A DNA stretch of 64,000 nt from Kribbella pittospori (GCF_004331465.1 NZ_SJKB01000013.1:124001-188000), one strand, 5' to 3'. Shown: positions 51,633 through 61,448, counted from the stretch's first letter. Numbers and translations: made by a program. Notes: a model not told the origin generated them from the letters alone.

Positions 51633-52652
51633 TCAGCCGGCTGCGACGGTTCGGGCCGGCTGGGTCGAAGCGATCGCCGCGCCCGCCCCGAACCCCTCGG
51701 CGCGGGCGGCGATCCGGTCGCCGGTGATCGCGACGGCATGTTCGAGGTCGTCGCCGATCACCTCGCAGCCCAGGGCAGACGCCAGTACGCCGTCCTCGTC
51801 GTGCACCACCTGCACCCGCGGCAGCGGGGCTACTTGCCGTAGGCAACCAAGAAGACTGTCGGTGGTATACCGAGCGAGCGGCCCGAGCTCGGACGGATCG
51901 CTGGACACCAGGGCGATCGTGACCGCTCCGTCGGTCGACCGTACGACGTCCTCCGCGGCGGCGAGGCGGTTGAGTCCGAGGATGACGACGATGCCGGTGC
52001 CGAACTCCGCCGTACGGCGAAGCACCTCGTCGGTCACGGATGGCGGCGACCAGGACTCGTGCGCCGGCCGCACCGGGGGCGTGGTTGGTGGAGGTCTCCA
52101 GAGATCATCGACGTCGAGGTCGGCCAAGCCCGCACAGGCACGAGCGACGGCGAGCGGCTGGACGAACCCGGGGGCCGAGGCCAGTTGCGTCGCACCGGTC
52201 AACAGCGTGAGCGCGAGCCGCGAGACCTGGATCCGCCGACCGAGTTCGCCAGGGCTCAGCGCGTCGAGGGCGAGGCCGAGGAGGACCGCGTTGAAGCCAA
52301 GCAACGAGGCGTACGGCGTCCCGAAGTCCGCCAGGTCAGGCTCTGCACCCGGGTGTTCCCGGTCGAACCACGACGACGCGAAGGCGGCCAGCCCTTCGGT
52401 CGGCGTGCTCACCGCTCGGCGTGCACCCCGGCCCGGCCGGTTCTGATCAGCGAGGGCGGTCAGGTAGAGCGCGCGCTTGCCGGCGAAGTTGGAGTACACC
52501 GCACCACGGGTCAGGTCGGCGCGGTCGGCGATGCGGTCGATGGTCGCGTCCCGGTAGCCGTGCTCGGCGAACTCCGCCCGCGCCGCGGCCAGCACCTTCG
52601 CACGGTTGCGGAGTTGCAGTTCCGCCCTGCTCAAGCGGCTCACGGCCACCAC
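51633..52652 (-). CDS. TetR family regulator with an extra C-terminal domain
   Basis: A 339-residue protein, about 140 residues longer than a typical TetR. Residues 1-60 are the DNA-binding domain (RAKVLAAARAEFAEHGYRDA, DLTRGAVYSNFAGKRALY). Residues 70-195 are a TetR ligand domain; from about 220 an added domain reads FGTGIVVILGLNRLAAAEDV then IALVSSDPSELGPLARYT and contains Cys in SLLGCLRQ and ALGCEVIG. I cannot name it; it looks like a redox or small-molecule-binding fold. Divergent from clpX across a dyad. Confidence 0.82.
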   Translation of the reverse strand: MVAVSRLSRAELQLRNRAKVLAAARAEFAEHGYRDATIDRIADRADLTRGAVYSNFAGKRALYLTALADQNRPGRGARRAVSTPTEGLAAFASSWFDREHPGAEPDLADFGTPYASLLGFNAVLLGLALDALSPGELGRRIQVSRLALTLLTGATQLASAPGFVQPLAVARACAGLADLDVDDLWRPPPTTPPVRPAHESWSPPSVTDEVLRRTAEFGTGIVVILGLNRLAAAEDVVRSTDGAVTIALVSSDPSELGPLARYTTDSLLGCLRQVAPLPRVQVVHDEDGVLASALGCEVIGDDLEHAVAITGDRIAARAEGFGAGAAIASTQPARTVAAG

Positions 52653-52659
52653 TCTAGCA

Positions 52660-52699
52660 CTCAGATGTTGCTATCATCTGGATGACGACGACATCTGAG
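52660..52699. promoter_or_regulatory. 40-bp dyad between tetR and clpX
   Basis: CTCAGATGT (52660-52668) and ACATCTGAG (52691-52699) are perfect inverted arms; an extra CATCTG (52675-52680) lies within. The site is between the divergent long TetR and ClpX genes and overlaps the clpX leader. Confidence 0.65.
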
Positions 52700-52712
52700 A
52701 AGGCGGTAGGGG

Positions 52713-53933
52713 ATGGCAGCCGAGGTGCTGAAGTGCACGTTCTGCGGCAAGACCCAGCACCAGGTCGGCAAGCTGATCGCCGGCCCCACCCCGCTGTGCA
52801 TCTGCGACGGCTGCGTCGAGCTCTGCAACGAGCTGATCGCCGAGGGGGAGCTCAGCGACATCAGCGACGACCTGCCCGCCCGGGTGCCGAAGCCACGTGA
52901 GATCCGTGAGTTCCTCGACGGCTACGTGGTCGGTCAGGACGACGCGAAGAAGGCGCTGTCCGTTGCCGTCTACAACCACTACAAGCGGCACCGGAGCAAG
53001 CCCGGCGACGTCGAGCTCGGCAAGTCGAACATCCTGCTGATCGGCCCGACCGGTTCCGGCAAGACCCACCTGGCCCAGACGCTGGCCCGGATGCTCGACG
53101 TACCGTTCGCGATCGCCGATGCGACCGCCCTCACCGAGGCCGGGTACGTCGGCGAGGACGTCGAGAACATCCTGCTCAAGCTGATCCAGGCCGCCGACTA
53201 CGACGTCCGCAAGGCGGAGACCGGCATTGTCTACACCGACGAGATCGACAAGATCGCGAGGAAGAGCGAGAACCCGTCGATCACCCGCGACGTCTCCGGC
53301 GAGGGCGTGCAGCAGGCCCTCTTGAAGATCCTGGAAGGTACGACGGCCTCCGTCCCGCCGCAGGGTGGTCGCAAGCATCCGCAGCAGGAGTTCATCCAGA
53401 TCGACACGACACGGGTGCTGTTCATCGTCAGCGGCGCGTTCGCCGGGCTCGACGAGTTGGTTGCCCGGCGCACGCGACCGTCCCGGTTGGGCTTCGGCGC
53501 CGCGGCCGAGCAGGCCACCACAGCGAAGGTCATGCCGGAGGATCTGGTGAAGTTCGGCCTGATCCCCGAGTTCGTTGGTCGGCTGCCGATCGTCACCAGC
53601 GTGCCCGCGCTCGACCGCGACGCGCTGGTCCGGATCCTCACCGAGCCGCGCAACGCGCTGATCAAGCAGTACCGCAAGTTGTTCCGCCTCGACGGCGTCG
53701 ACCTCGAGTTCACCCCGGACGCGGTCGAGGCGATCGCGGATCTCGCCCTGCTCCGCCGGACCGGCGCCCGCGCACTGCGCGCGATCCTCGAAGAGGTCCT
53801 GCTCCCGGTGATGTACGACGTACCCGGGCGTGACGACATCGAGCGGGTGGTCGTGGATCGCGACGGAGTAGAGACCAACGTCAACCCGACGCTGGTGCCG
53901 CGGACTCCGCCACGGCGGCGAAGGACCGCGTAA
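52713..53933 (+). CDS. clpX: ClpX-type AAA+ unfoldase paralogue
   Basis: A 406-residue ClpX: zinc Cys8, Cys11, Cys31, Cys34; Walker A GPTGSGKTH; Walker B IVYTDEID; pore loop GYVGED; RKH loop GGRKHP; ClpP-docking loop with LGF. Compared with the main clpX it lacks the usual clpP neighbour and sits under a TetR operator, so it looks like a regulated second copy. Its end overlaps the convergent WYL regulator by 53 bases. Confidence 0.85.
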   Translation: MAAEVLKCTFCGKTQHQVGKLIAGPTPLCICDGCVELCNELIAEGELSDISDDLPARVPKPREIREFLDGYVVGQDDAKKALSVAVYNHYKRHRSKPGDVELGKSNILLIGPTGSGKTHLAQTLARMLDVPFAIADATALTEAGYVGEDVENILLKLIQAADYDVRKAETGIVYTDEIDKIARKSENPSITRDVSGEGVQQALLKILEGTTASVPPQGGRKHPQQEFIQIDTTRVLFIVSGAFAGLDELVARRTRPSRLGFGAAAEQATTAKVMPEDLVKFGLIPEFVGRLPIVTSVPALDRDALVRILTEPRNALIKQYRKLFRLDGVDLEFTPDAVEAIADLALLRRTGARALRAILEEVLLPVMYDVPGRDDIERVVVDRDGVETNVNPTLVPRTPPRRRRTA

Positions 53934-54894
53934 GCCGTTCGCCGACGTCCGCGATCATCGACGCGACCTCCGGCGTTGCCTCGTCAACGGTGAACTCGGC
54001 GCCCAGGGCAACGATCGGCACGACCAGGGAAAGCACCAACGACGCGGTGTCCGCGCTGAAGCGGACCACGCACGCGTCCGGTCCGGCCGGCTCGACCGTG
54101 CCGCGAACGACACCCTCGAAGGTGTCGACCACGCGCTCGGCCGGGAGCTGAACGGTCAGCCGAACCGCGTGCCGGTACTGCGCGGCTGCAAACGACTCGA
54201 CCAGGTAGGTCGCCGCGTCCGGAGCCGGCAGCACCCGTGGCGTGAACCGGTGCAGTACGGGCGTCACCTCGGAGATCCGGTCGACCCGGAAGGTCCGCCA
54301 GTCGTCGCGCGCCGGGTCGAAGGCGAGCAGATACCACCGCCAGGTCAACGTGAGCAACTGATGCGGCTCGACCCGCCGGCGGGCCGTCGTACCCTGATGG
54401 CTTTGGTAGTCGAAGGCAACGATCTCGTGGTTGCGGCAACACCGCGCGAGTACGGCGAGAACGCCAGGATCCACCTGCGCGACACCCGGCCGGGGAACTG
54501 CCTCAGCAGCAGAGCCGACCGCAGCCAGTTGCGGTCGCAGTCGCGCCGGCAGCACCTGCTCGAGCTTGGCGAGGGCTCGCATCGAGCTCTCCGCTATCCC
54601 GCTCACACCACCTCCCGCCGCGCCGACCAGGCCGAGGGCGACGGCCACCGCCTCATCGTCGTCGAGCAGCAGCGGCGGCAGCGTCGTACCAGGACCGAGA
54701 CGGTAGCCACCGGCGGTCCCGGTCGTGCCCGTCACCGGGTAGTCGAGGGACCGCAGCCGGTCGACGTCGCGTCGTACGGTCCGCTCGGTGACACCGAGGC
54801 GTTCGGCCAGGTCGCGGCCGGACCACTCGCGGCGGCTCTGCAGCAGGGACAGCAACCGGAGCATGCGGCCGGGCAGTTCTTTCCGGGTACTCAC
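53881..54894 (-). CDS. WYL domain transcriptional regulator (YafY-like)
   Basis: A 337-residue regulator with an N-terminal HTH (RMLRLLSLLQSRREWSGRDLAE, VTERTVRRDVDRLRSLDYPV) and a WYL-domain ligand region (VEPHQLLTLTWRWYLLAFDPAR). The GTG at 54894 is inside the regulator-like start. Its 3' end is antisense to clpX. A 27-bp palindrome lies between it and the divergent FAD oxidase gene, which it likely controls. Confidence 0.85.
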   Translation of the reverse strand: MSTRKELPGRMLRLLSLLQSRREWSGRDLAERLGVTERTVRRDVDRLRSLDYPVTGTTGTAGGYRLGPGTTLPPLLLDDDEAVAVALGLVGAAGGGVSGIAESSMRALAKLEQVLPARLRPQLAAVGSAAEAVPRPGVAQVDPGVLAVLARCCRNHEIVAFDYQSHQGTTARRRVEPHQLLTLTWRWYLLAFDPARDDWRTFRVDRISEVTPVLHRFTPRVLPAPDAATYLVESFAAAQYRHAVRLTVQLPAERVVDTFEGVVRGTVEPAGPDACVVRFSADTASLVLSLVVPIVALGAEFTVDEATPEVASMIADVGERLTRSFAAVAESAAPASG

Positions 54895-54906
54895 CCGACC
54901 AGGATG

Positions 54907-54933
54907 CCTTGCGGACAAGATGTGTCCGCAAGG
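54907..54933. promoter_or_regulatory. Perfect 27-bp palindrome, candidate WYL operator
   Basis: CCTTGCGGACA (54907-54917) and TGTCCGCAAGG (54923-54933) are perfect 11-base arms around AGATG. It lies 12 bases from the WYL gene start and 18 before the FAD oxidase ATG. Confidence 0.8.
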
Positions 54934-54951
54934 GATCCTAGCGTCGGTTCC

Positions 54952-56238
54952 ATGATGTTGACGAAGGAATCGAACGGATACGACCAGGCGCGGCTCGGGT
55001 TCCAGCGGCGCGACCCGCATCGGCCGGACGTGATCTTCCCGGTCACGAGCGCGGTCGAGGTCGAGGAAGCTGTGCGGTACGCGGCCGAGCACGACCTGCG
55101 CCTAGCGGTGCAGGCGTCCGGGCATGGGCTCGCGAAGGGTCTCGATGGCGGTGTGTTGATCGCGACGGGCGCGTTCAACGGCGTCCGGGTCGATCCCAAG
55201 CGGAAGACGGCGTGGTTCGAGGCCGGTGCGACCTGGCAGGACGTGATCGAGGCGACGGCGCGGTACGGTCTCGCCCCACTGTCCGGCAGCTTCCCGGGAG
55301 TCGGCGCGGTCTCCTACACGCTCGGCGGCGGCCTCGGGTTGATGGCGCGGTGGTACGGGTACTCCGCCGATCACGTCCGCCGGATCGAGATCGTCACCCC
55401 GGACGGGGTACGGCGGAATGCCGAGGACGACCCGGAGCTGTTCTGGGCGCTGCGCGGTGGCGGCGGCAACTTCGGCGTGGTGACCGGGATCGAGGTCGAT
55501 CTGTTCGACGTCGCCACGCTGTACGGCGGCAGCCTGTACTTCGACTTCGTGCAGAACCCGACCGTGCTCGAGGTCTGGGCCGATTGGACCCGGACGGTCC
55601 CCGACGAGGTGACCTCGGCCCTCGCGCTGGTGCCGCTGCCGGACGTCCCGCCGATCCCGGAGCCGCTGCGTGGGAGGTATGTCGCCCAGGTCCAGCTCGC
55701 GATCCTCGGCGAGGGCGGCGTGGATTTGATCAAACCGCTGCGCGCCATCGGTGAGCCGGTGCTCGACACCGTCGGCCAGCTTCCGTACACCGAGTCGGGC
55801 AAGATCTTCGCCGAGCCAGAGCGCCTGGACAGCTACCGCTCACGCAACGCCCTGCTCAGCCACCTCGACCCGGCTGCGCTCGCGACGCTGCCGAAGCTCG
55901 CCGGACCGGACGCGTCGGCGATGTGCGTGATCGGCATCCGTCACCTCGGTGGAGCGCTCAGCCGTCAGCCCGACGTACCGAACACGATCGGCCACCGCAC
56001 CGCGGCGTACTCGCTGACTGTGCTCTCACCAGGCGAGGACGACGTAACCGCCTTGCACCGCAGCATCCTCAAGCCGTGGCGCGGCGTCACGGTCGGCCGC
56101 CTGCTCAACTTCTCCGCCGGCCCGCTGACCGGCGACGAGATCCGCGAGGCATTCGACCCGGGGGACCACCGTCGGCTCACCGAGCTCAGGAACAGGTACG
56201 ACGCCGACCGCCGGCTCGCACCGAATCACGAGCTCTGA
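54952..56238 (+). CDS. FAD-linked oxidase (BBE-like) with a substituted cysteine
   Basis: A 428-residue berberine-bridge-type flavin oxidase. FAD domain: YAAEHDLRLAVQASGHGLAKG with His58, the usual covalent-flavin His. The second covalent-link Cys of bicovalent family members is Phe114 here (SGSFPGVGAVSY), so the flavin is at most mono-covalent. LRGGGGNFGVVTGIE and the C-terminal LLNFSAG, DRRLAPNHEL endings are typical. No clear ribosome site; ATG follows the 27-bp palindrome. Confidence 0.88.
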   Translation: MMLTKESNGYDQARLGFQRRDPHRPDVIFPVTSAVEVEEAVRYAAEHDLRLAVQASGHGLAKGLDGGVLIATGAFNGVRVDPKRKTAWFEAGATWQDVIEATARYGLAPLSGSFPGVGAVSYTLGGGLGLMARWYGYSADHVRRIEIVTPDGVRRNAEDDPELFWALRGGGGNFGVVTGIEVDLFDVATLYGGSLYFDFVQNPTVLEVWADWTRTVPDEVTSALALVPLPDVPPIPEPLRGRYVAQVQLAILGEGGVDLIKPLRAIGEPVLDTVGQLPYTESGKIFAEPERLDSYRSRNALLSHLDPAALATLPKLAGPDASAMCVIGIRHLGGALSRQPDVPNTIGHRTAAYSLTVLSPGEDDVTALHRSILKPWRGVTVGRLLNFSAGPLTGDEIREAFDPGDHRRLTELRNRYDADRRLAPNHEL

Positions 56239-56738
56239 GCAGCGCGCTGGAGGATCTCCTCGACCAGCCCGGCCTTTGGTTCGACGTAGGCCGCGCGGTC
56301 GGTCGTGAGGAGGTGGGCCAGCTCGCGCTTCAACGCTGCATACCGCTCTCGATCGCCGGCGTCGGCGCGCAAGTGGTCGCGCAGCAGCATGTGGTCGAGA
56401 TGCGCCTTGTTGCCTTCGACAACTACATACAAGTGGTGGTGATGCGCCGCATCCGCAGGGAGTGTGAACGCCTCCCGTCCGGGGATGCCGAGGTCGCCCT
56501 CGTGCTGGTAGCCGGCAGCAACTATCGCCGCGACGGTCGGCGGCACCAGGTCAACAGCTGGGACCACCACGTCGACGTCGATGATCGGCTTGGCGGCGAG
56601 CCCCGGTACGGCGGTGCTGCCGACGTGCTCGATCGTGTGCGGGATCCCCTCCAGGTAAGGCGTCAGCCGGGACCGGATCTCCGCGAACCACACCGGCCAC
56701 TGCGGGTCGTACTCGACCACCGACGCCGGAGGGATCAC
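56226..56738 (-). CDS. GrpB family protein (nucleotidyltransferase fold)
   Basis: A 170-residue GrpB/UPF0157 protein: VEYDPQWPVWFAEIRSRLTP, TIEHVGSTAVPGLAAKPIID, HLYVVVEGNKAHLDHMLLRD. The family has a minimal nucleotidyltransferase fold with unclear substrate. Its GTG overlaps the stop of the RidA gene by four bases, so they are coupled. The 3' end overlaps the FAD oxidase gene by 13 bases. Confidence 0.88.
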   Translation of the reverse strand: MIPPASVVEYDPQWPVWFAEIRSRLTPYLEGIPHTIEHVGSTAVPGLAAKPIIDVDVVVPAVDLVPPTVAAIVAAGYQHEGDLGIPGREAFTLPADAAHHHHLYVVVEGNKAHLDHMLLRDHLRADAGDRERYAALKRELAHLLTTDRAAYVEPKAGLVEEILQRAAQSS

Positions 56739-57130
56739 AGCGCCGCGGTGACGTCGATCTCGACGAGCTGGCCCGTGAAGCCGAGCTGTGCGACGCCGAG
56801 CAGGGTGCTGGCGGTCGTGAACGCCGGTGCGAGCGGCGACGCGTTGAGCTGGTCCCACACCGCCCCCAGGTCGTCGCGGTCGGAGCTCGCGACATAGATG
56901 ACGGTGCGTACGACGTCGTCCGGGGTGGCACCTGCGGACTCGAGCGCGATCAGGATGTTGCGGATCACCTGCTCGGTCTGGCCCTTGAGGCCGCCCTCGG
57001 CGAGCTCGCCGGAGGGCTGCAGCGGACACTGGCCCGCCAGGTAGATCAGGGTCTCGGCCCGGACCTTGGTCACATGGTGATAGCCGGGGGTCGCGTGCAG
57101 TCCGTCGGGGTTGCTCCGCTCGATCGTCAC
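56735..57130 (-). CDS. RidA family protein (reactive intermediate/imine deaminase-like)
   Basis: A 131-residue RidA/YjgF protein: IYLAGQCPLQPSGELAEGGL, QTEQVIRNILIALESAGATP, TTASTLLGVAQLGFTGQLVE. Family members hydrolyse reactive enamine/imine intermediates or act in related catabolism. A GTG at 57130 is the likely start. Coupled to grpB. Confidence 0.87.
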   Translation of the reverse strand: MTIERSNPDGLHATPGYHHVTKVRAETLIYLAGQCPLQPSGELAEGGLKGQTEQVIRNILIALESAGATPDDVVRTVIYVASSDRDDLGAVWDQLNASPLAPAFTTASTLLGVAQLGFTGQLVEIDVTAAL

Positions 57131-57190
57131 CCCCCGAGCAAACGCGACCCACCCCACCCGGTCAACGGAATTACCGCGGCCAGATAGGGA

Positions 57191-57286
57191 TCAGGCGTTG
57201 ATCCGCTGCCCGATGGTGGAGGAGAAGAGGTGCAGCTTTCCGGGCCTGGAGGCTGGCGGATCAGGCCCGGCTTTCTCGGCGTTCCG
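57191..57286 (-). pseudogene. Duplicated 3' end of a UgpC/MsmK ABC ATPase gene
   Basis: The minus strand reads NAEK...GKLHLFSSTIGQRINA-stop at 57191, matching the end of the intact ABC ATPase 200 bases away (NAEK...EKLHLFSSSTEERLNP). Only about 30 codons remain, without the ATPase domain, so it is a duplicated and diverged tail. It overlaps the truncated phosphatase-like ORF in another frame. Confidence 0.75.
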
Positions 57287-57467
57287 GCAGAAGGAAGTCG
57301 GGCCGGCGTGACTCCCATGGCAGCGGCGGTGGTTGGTTGCCCAGCAGGTAGACGCCGTACGCCGGAAATGGTTCTGCCGCCGGGCCGTTGCGCAGACCGC
57401 GTCCGCGCACCGTCCGACCCGACGGCAGAACTACTACTCCGAGTGCGTCCTTCTCCCACGTCTGCAC
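57261..57467 (-). pseudogene. Truncated protein-tyrosine-phosphatase-like gene
   Basis: Sixty-eight codons from a GTG at 57467 read TWEKDALGVVVLPSGRTVRG, GLRNG, AYGVYLLGNQPPPLPWESR, RPDFLLP, the N-terminal quarter of actinobacterial protein-tyrosine-phosphatase-like proteins of about 150 residues. It then runs out of frame into the duplicated ABC tail and stops. The catalytic CxxxxxR loop is lost, so it cannot be active. Confidence 0.65.
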
Positions 57468-57480
57468 CCGGTCACACTAG

Positions 57481-58557
<1,077 letters not shown>

Positions 58558-58722
58558 ATCGCGCTTCCTTCCTTCGCCGGCAGGAACGTGCCGGACGATC
58601 CGTTGCAAAGGCCCCAGGTCTGGGGTGGCTTGCCTTGGTGACGCATCACCGAGGCACTCAGTAGAACGAGCAACTACTCGTTTACATTCCCGGCCGATGG
58701 ATCCGCAACAGCATTGACAAGC

Positions 58723-58743
58723 AAGTTTTTTACGTACAAACTT
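58723..58743. promoter_or_regulatory. Promoter with inverted repeat for the ArsR-like gene
   Basis: A TTGACA at 58714 with a CAAACT 17 bases on is a plausible -35/-10 pair. AAGTTT (58723) and AAACTT (58738) form inverted arms around ACGT in the spacer and -10, where a repressor dimer would block RNA polymerase. The rest of the 207-base gap to msmK is GC-rich with a CCCCAG-GT-CTGGGG palindrome at 58612. Confidence 0.5.
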
Positions 58744-58764
58744 TTTTGTGTGATCAGAGACGTG

Positions 58765-59316
58765 ATGCACCTGGAGCAGCTCGAACAGGCCGAGGCGCTG
58801 TTCAAGCCGCAGCGGATCGAGGTGCTGCGGCGGCTGGCCGAGCCGCACACCTGCGGCGAGGTGGCCGAACAGCTCGGGCAGACTCCGCAGCGCGTCTACT
58901 ACCACGTCAAGCGCCTCGTCGAGGCGGGACTGGTGACGCAGGTGGACGAGCGCAAGGTGCGCGGCGTCCACGAAGGCATCTACCAGGCGACGGCGCGTTC
59001 GTACTGGCTGTCCCCGCGGCTCGTCGGCCGGATCGGCGGCCTCCGCCGGACCCAGGACGAACTGAGCCTCGGCTACCTGCTGGACCTGATGGAAGAGGTC
59101 CAGACCGACATCGCCGCGCTGGACCGGACAGCTCCGGAGCTGCCGTCCATCGGGGTTTCCGGTGAGATCCGGGTCCCACCGGACCAGCGGCGCGAGTTCT
59201 TCCAGGACCTGCGCAGCACGCTGCAGGACCTGTTCGAGCGCTACGGCGGCTCCGAAGGCGACGCCTTCAAGCTGGCCGTGGCGTGCTACCCCAAGGGAGA
59301 CCAAGATCATGACTGA
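58765..59316 (+). CDS. Winged-helix (ArsR-like) transcriptional regulator
   Basis: A 183-residue regulator with an ArsR-type winged helix (FKPQRIEVLRRLAEPHTCGE, LGQTPQRVYYHVKRLVEAGL) and a C-terminal region with no metal-binding motif. ATG at 58765; a GTG at 58750 is possible. It overlaps the SRPBCC gene by 8 bases, the usual ArsR/AHSA1 pairing. Confidence 0.83.
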   Translation: MHLEQLEQAEALFKPQRIEVLRRLAEPHTCGEVAEQLGQTPQRVYYHVKRLVEAGLVTQVDERKVRGVHEGIYQATARSYWLSPRLVGRIGGLRRTQDELSLGYLLDLMEEVQTDIAALDRTAPELPSIGVSGEIRVPPDQRREFFQDLRSTLQDLFERYGGSEGDAFKLAVACYPKGDQDHD

Positions 59317-60142
59317 ACCGCTCATCCTTCAAGTTCGCGCCCGGGCCGGCATCGACGACGTACGGCGGGCGCTGACCGACCCGAAGGCCCTCGACCTCTG
59401 GCTCGGCGAGCACTCGAACGTCGACCTGCCCACGACCTTCGAGTTCTGGGGCCGCTACATCCCCGAGGGCGATGCCCCGCACCAGCGCGTGCTGGGGTAC
59501 GACGGCCAGACGCTGAAGCTGGCGTGGACACTCGACGGTGAGGAGACCACCACGGAGATTGCGCTGACCGCCGAGTCCGACGACGCCACGCTGATCCAAC
59601 TTACTCAGAGTCACTTCGACTTCGCCGACGCGATCAGCCGGGCGTCGATCCGCGGCGTACTGCAGACCTTCTGGTCGCTCGCGCTGGCCAACCTGGTCGA
59701 TCACCTGGAAGGGCGCGCGCTCACCACCCGGCCGGACTTCACCTCGGCCGAGTTCACCGGCGAGGCGCTGATCGACGCGCCGATCGCCCAGGTGTACGAG
59801 TCGCTGACCACCTCCGAGAAGGCGTCGGCGTGGTTCGGCTACCCGGTCGGGATCGAGCCGCAGGTCGGCGGCCGGTTCGCGATGGGCGGCTTCGACGCGG
59901 GACCGGGCGCCACTGTCGTCGGAGTCGTCGAGGGCCAGAGCATGTCGGTCGACTGGGGTGACTCCGGCATCAGCACCTGGGAGCTGGCCGAGTCCGACGG
60001 CAAGACCCGGCTCACCTTCGTGATGAGCGGGTTCGACGAGGGCAACCCGCCGTACGCTGCCTGGCTCGGCTGGCTCAGCGGGGTCGCCGCACTGCGCCGC
60101 TTCAACGAGCAGAAGAACTGGCAGTCCATCTGGGTGGGTTAG
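59309..60142 (+). CDS. SRPBCC (AHSA1-like) protein with two domains
   Basis: A 277-residue protein with two START-like SRPBCC domains: one from the start (LQVRARAGIDDVRRALTDPK) and one from about residue 150 (FTGEALIDAPIAQVYESLTT, then KTRLTFVMSGFDEGNPPYAA). Single-domain members are normal; two in tandem is less usual. It is coupled to the ArsR-like gene and probably binds a hydrophobic ligand. Confidence 0.85.
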   Translation: MTEPLILQVRARAGIDDVRRALTDPKALDLWLGEHSNVDLPTTFEFWGRYIPEGDAPHQRVLGYDGQTLKLAWTLDGEETTTEIALTAESDDATLIQLTQSHFDFADAISRASIRGVLQTFWSLALANLVDHLEGRALTTRPDFTSAEFTGEALIDAPIAQVYESLTTSEKASAWFGYPVGIEPQVGGRFAMGGFDAGPGATVVGVVEGQSMSVDWGDSGISTWELAESDGKTRLTFVMSGFDEGNPPYAAWLGWLSGVAALRRFNEQKNWQSIWVG

Positions 60143-60220
60143 ATGGTCGCCTAGAAGGAGCAGGTGCTCCCGGCCGAACCCTCGTTTGAATCGACAGATG
60201 GCGAGCGTGAGGCTGGGAGC

Positions 60221-61447
60221 ATGTCTGTCATGACCAGTTCGGGGGTGTCGAGCGGCGCCCGCGTCCGGTTCGCGCATGCGCCGGGGTTCTGGGTGATCGC
60301 CGCGGCGTTCCTCATCACCCTGGCGTTCTCCACCGTGCCCACTCCGCTCTACGCCATCTACCAGCACCGCGACGGCTTCCCGACGTACGTGATCACGGTG
60401 ATCTTCGCCAGCTACGCGGTCGGGGTGATGGCTTCGCTCTATCTGGCCGGGCATGTCAGCGACTGGCTCGGCCGGCGCCGCATCGCGTTGCTCGCCGTCC
60501 TGGCCGAGGTGGTGTCGGCGGTGATCTTCCTGGTCTGGCAGGACGTGCCCGGTCTGCTGATCGCCCGCTTCATCTGTGGCATCGGCATCGGTGTGCTCAC
60601 CGCGACCGCGACCGCGCATCTGTCCGAGCTGCGGCAGATCGCGCGTCCCGCCGAGGACCCGAGCCGGTCGGCGCTCATCTCGAGCATGGTGAACCTCGGC
60701 GGGCTCGCGTTCGGTCCGTTGGTGGGTGGTCTGCTCGCGCAGTACGTGGCGTCACCGCTCGAGCGCCCGTACGAGGTGTTCCTCGGGCTGTTGCTGCTCA
60801 GTGCGGTCGGGATCGCGTTGGTGCCGGAGACCGTTGAGCGGTTGGAGGAGCGGCCGGCTTATCGGCCGCAGCGAGTCGCCGTGCCGTCCGCCTCGAAGCG
60901 TCTGTTCTTCGCGTCGGCGATCGGGGCGTTCGCGGCGTTCGCGATCTTCGGGCTGTTCACGTCGCTGGCCCCGACATTCCTCGGCGGAGTGCTGCACCAC
61001 AGGGCGCCGTTGCTGGCCGGGGTCGTGACGTTCGTGGTCTTCACCGCCGGCGCGGTGAGCCAGGCCGTGTTCGTCCGGTTCGAGCGCGGCAACCAGCTCC
61101 GGATCGGCCTCGCCCTCATGTCGCTTGGCCTGATCGGTGTCGCGACCGGCGGCCTCATCCCCAACCTGGCGGTGTTCGTCGCCGGCGGCGTCGTCGCCGG
61201 TGCCGGTGCCGGCCTCGTCTTCCGTGGCGCCGTGGCCACCGCCGCCTCGCTCGCCGGTCCCACGACCCGCGGCGAGGTCCTCGCCGCGCTCTTCCTCATC
61301 GCGTACGTCGGCCTCGCCATCCCCGTCCTCGCCATCGGCCTGGGCATCGCCCTCCTGCCGGCCCAGGTCGCCCTGCTGGTCTTCTCCGCGATCATCCTGC
61401 TTCTGGTCAATGCCGCCGTACTCCGGATGCTCGCGGCCACCAGGTAG
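60221..61447 (+). CDS. MFS transporter (drug-efflux-like)
   Basis: A 408-residue major facilitator with about twelve helices: FLITLAFSTVPTPLYAIYQH at helix 1, AGHVSDWLGRRRIALLAVL between helices 2 and 3. ATG at 60221 or 60230. It follows the SRPBCC gene by 78 bases in the same direction and ends one base before the stop of the convergent XRE regulator gene (61449). Confidence 0.84.
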   Translation: MSVMTSSGVSSGARVRFAHAPGFWVIAAAFLITLAFSTVPTPLYAIYQHRDGFPTYVITVIFASYAVGVMASLYLAGHVSDWLGRRRIALLAVLAEVVSAVIFLVWQDVPGLLIARFICGIGIGVLTATATAHLSELRQIARPAEDPSRSALISSMVNLGGLAFGPLVGGLLAQYVASPLERPYEVFLGLLLLSAVGIALVPETVERLEERPAYRPQRVAVPSASKRLFFASAIGAFAAFAIFGLFTSLAPTFLGGVLHHRAPLLAGVVTFVVFTAGAVSQAVFVRFERGNQLRIGLALMSLGLIGVATGGLIPNLAVFVAGGVVAGAGAGLVFRGAVATAASLAGPTTRGEVLAALFLIAYVGLAIPVLAIGLGIALLPAQVALLVFSAIILLLVNAAVLRMLAATR

Positions 61448-61448
61448 G

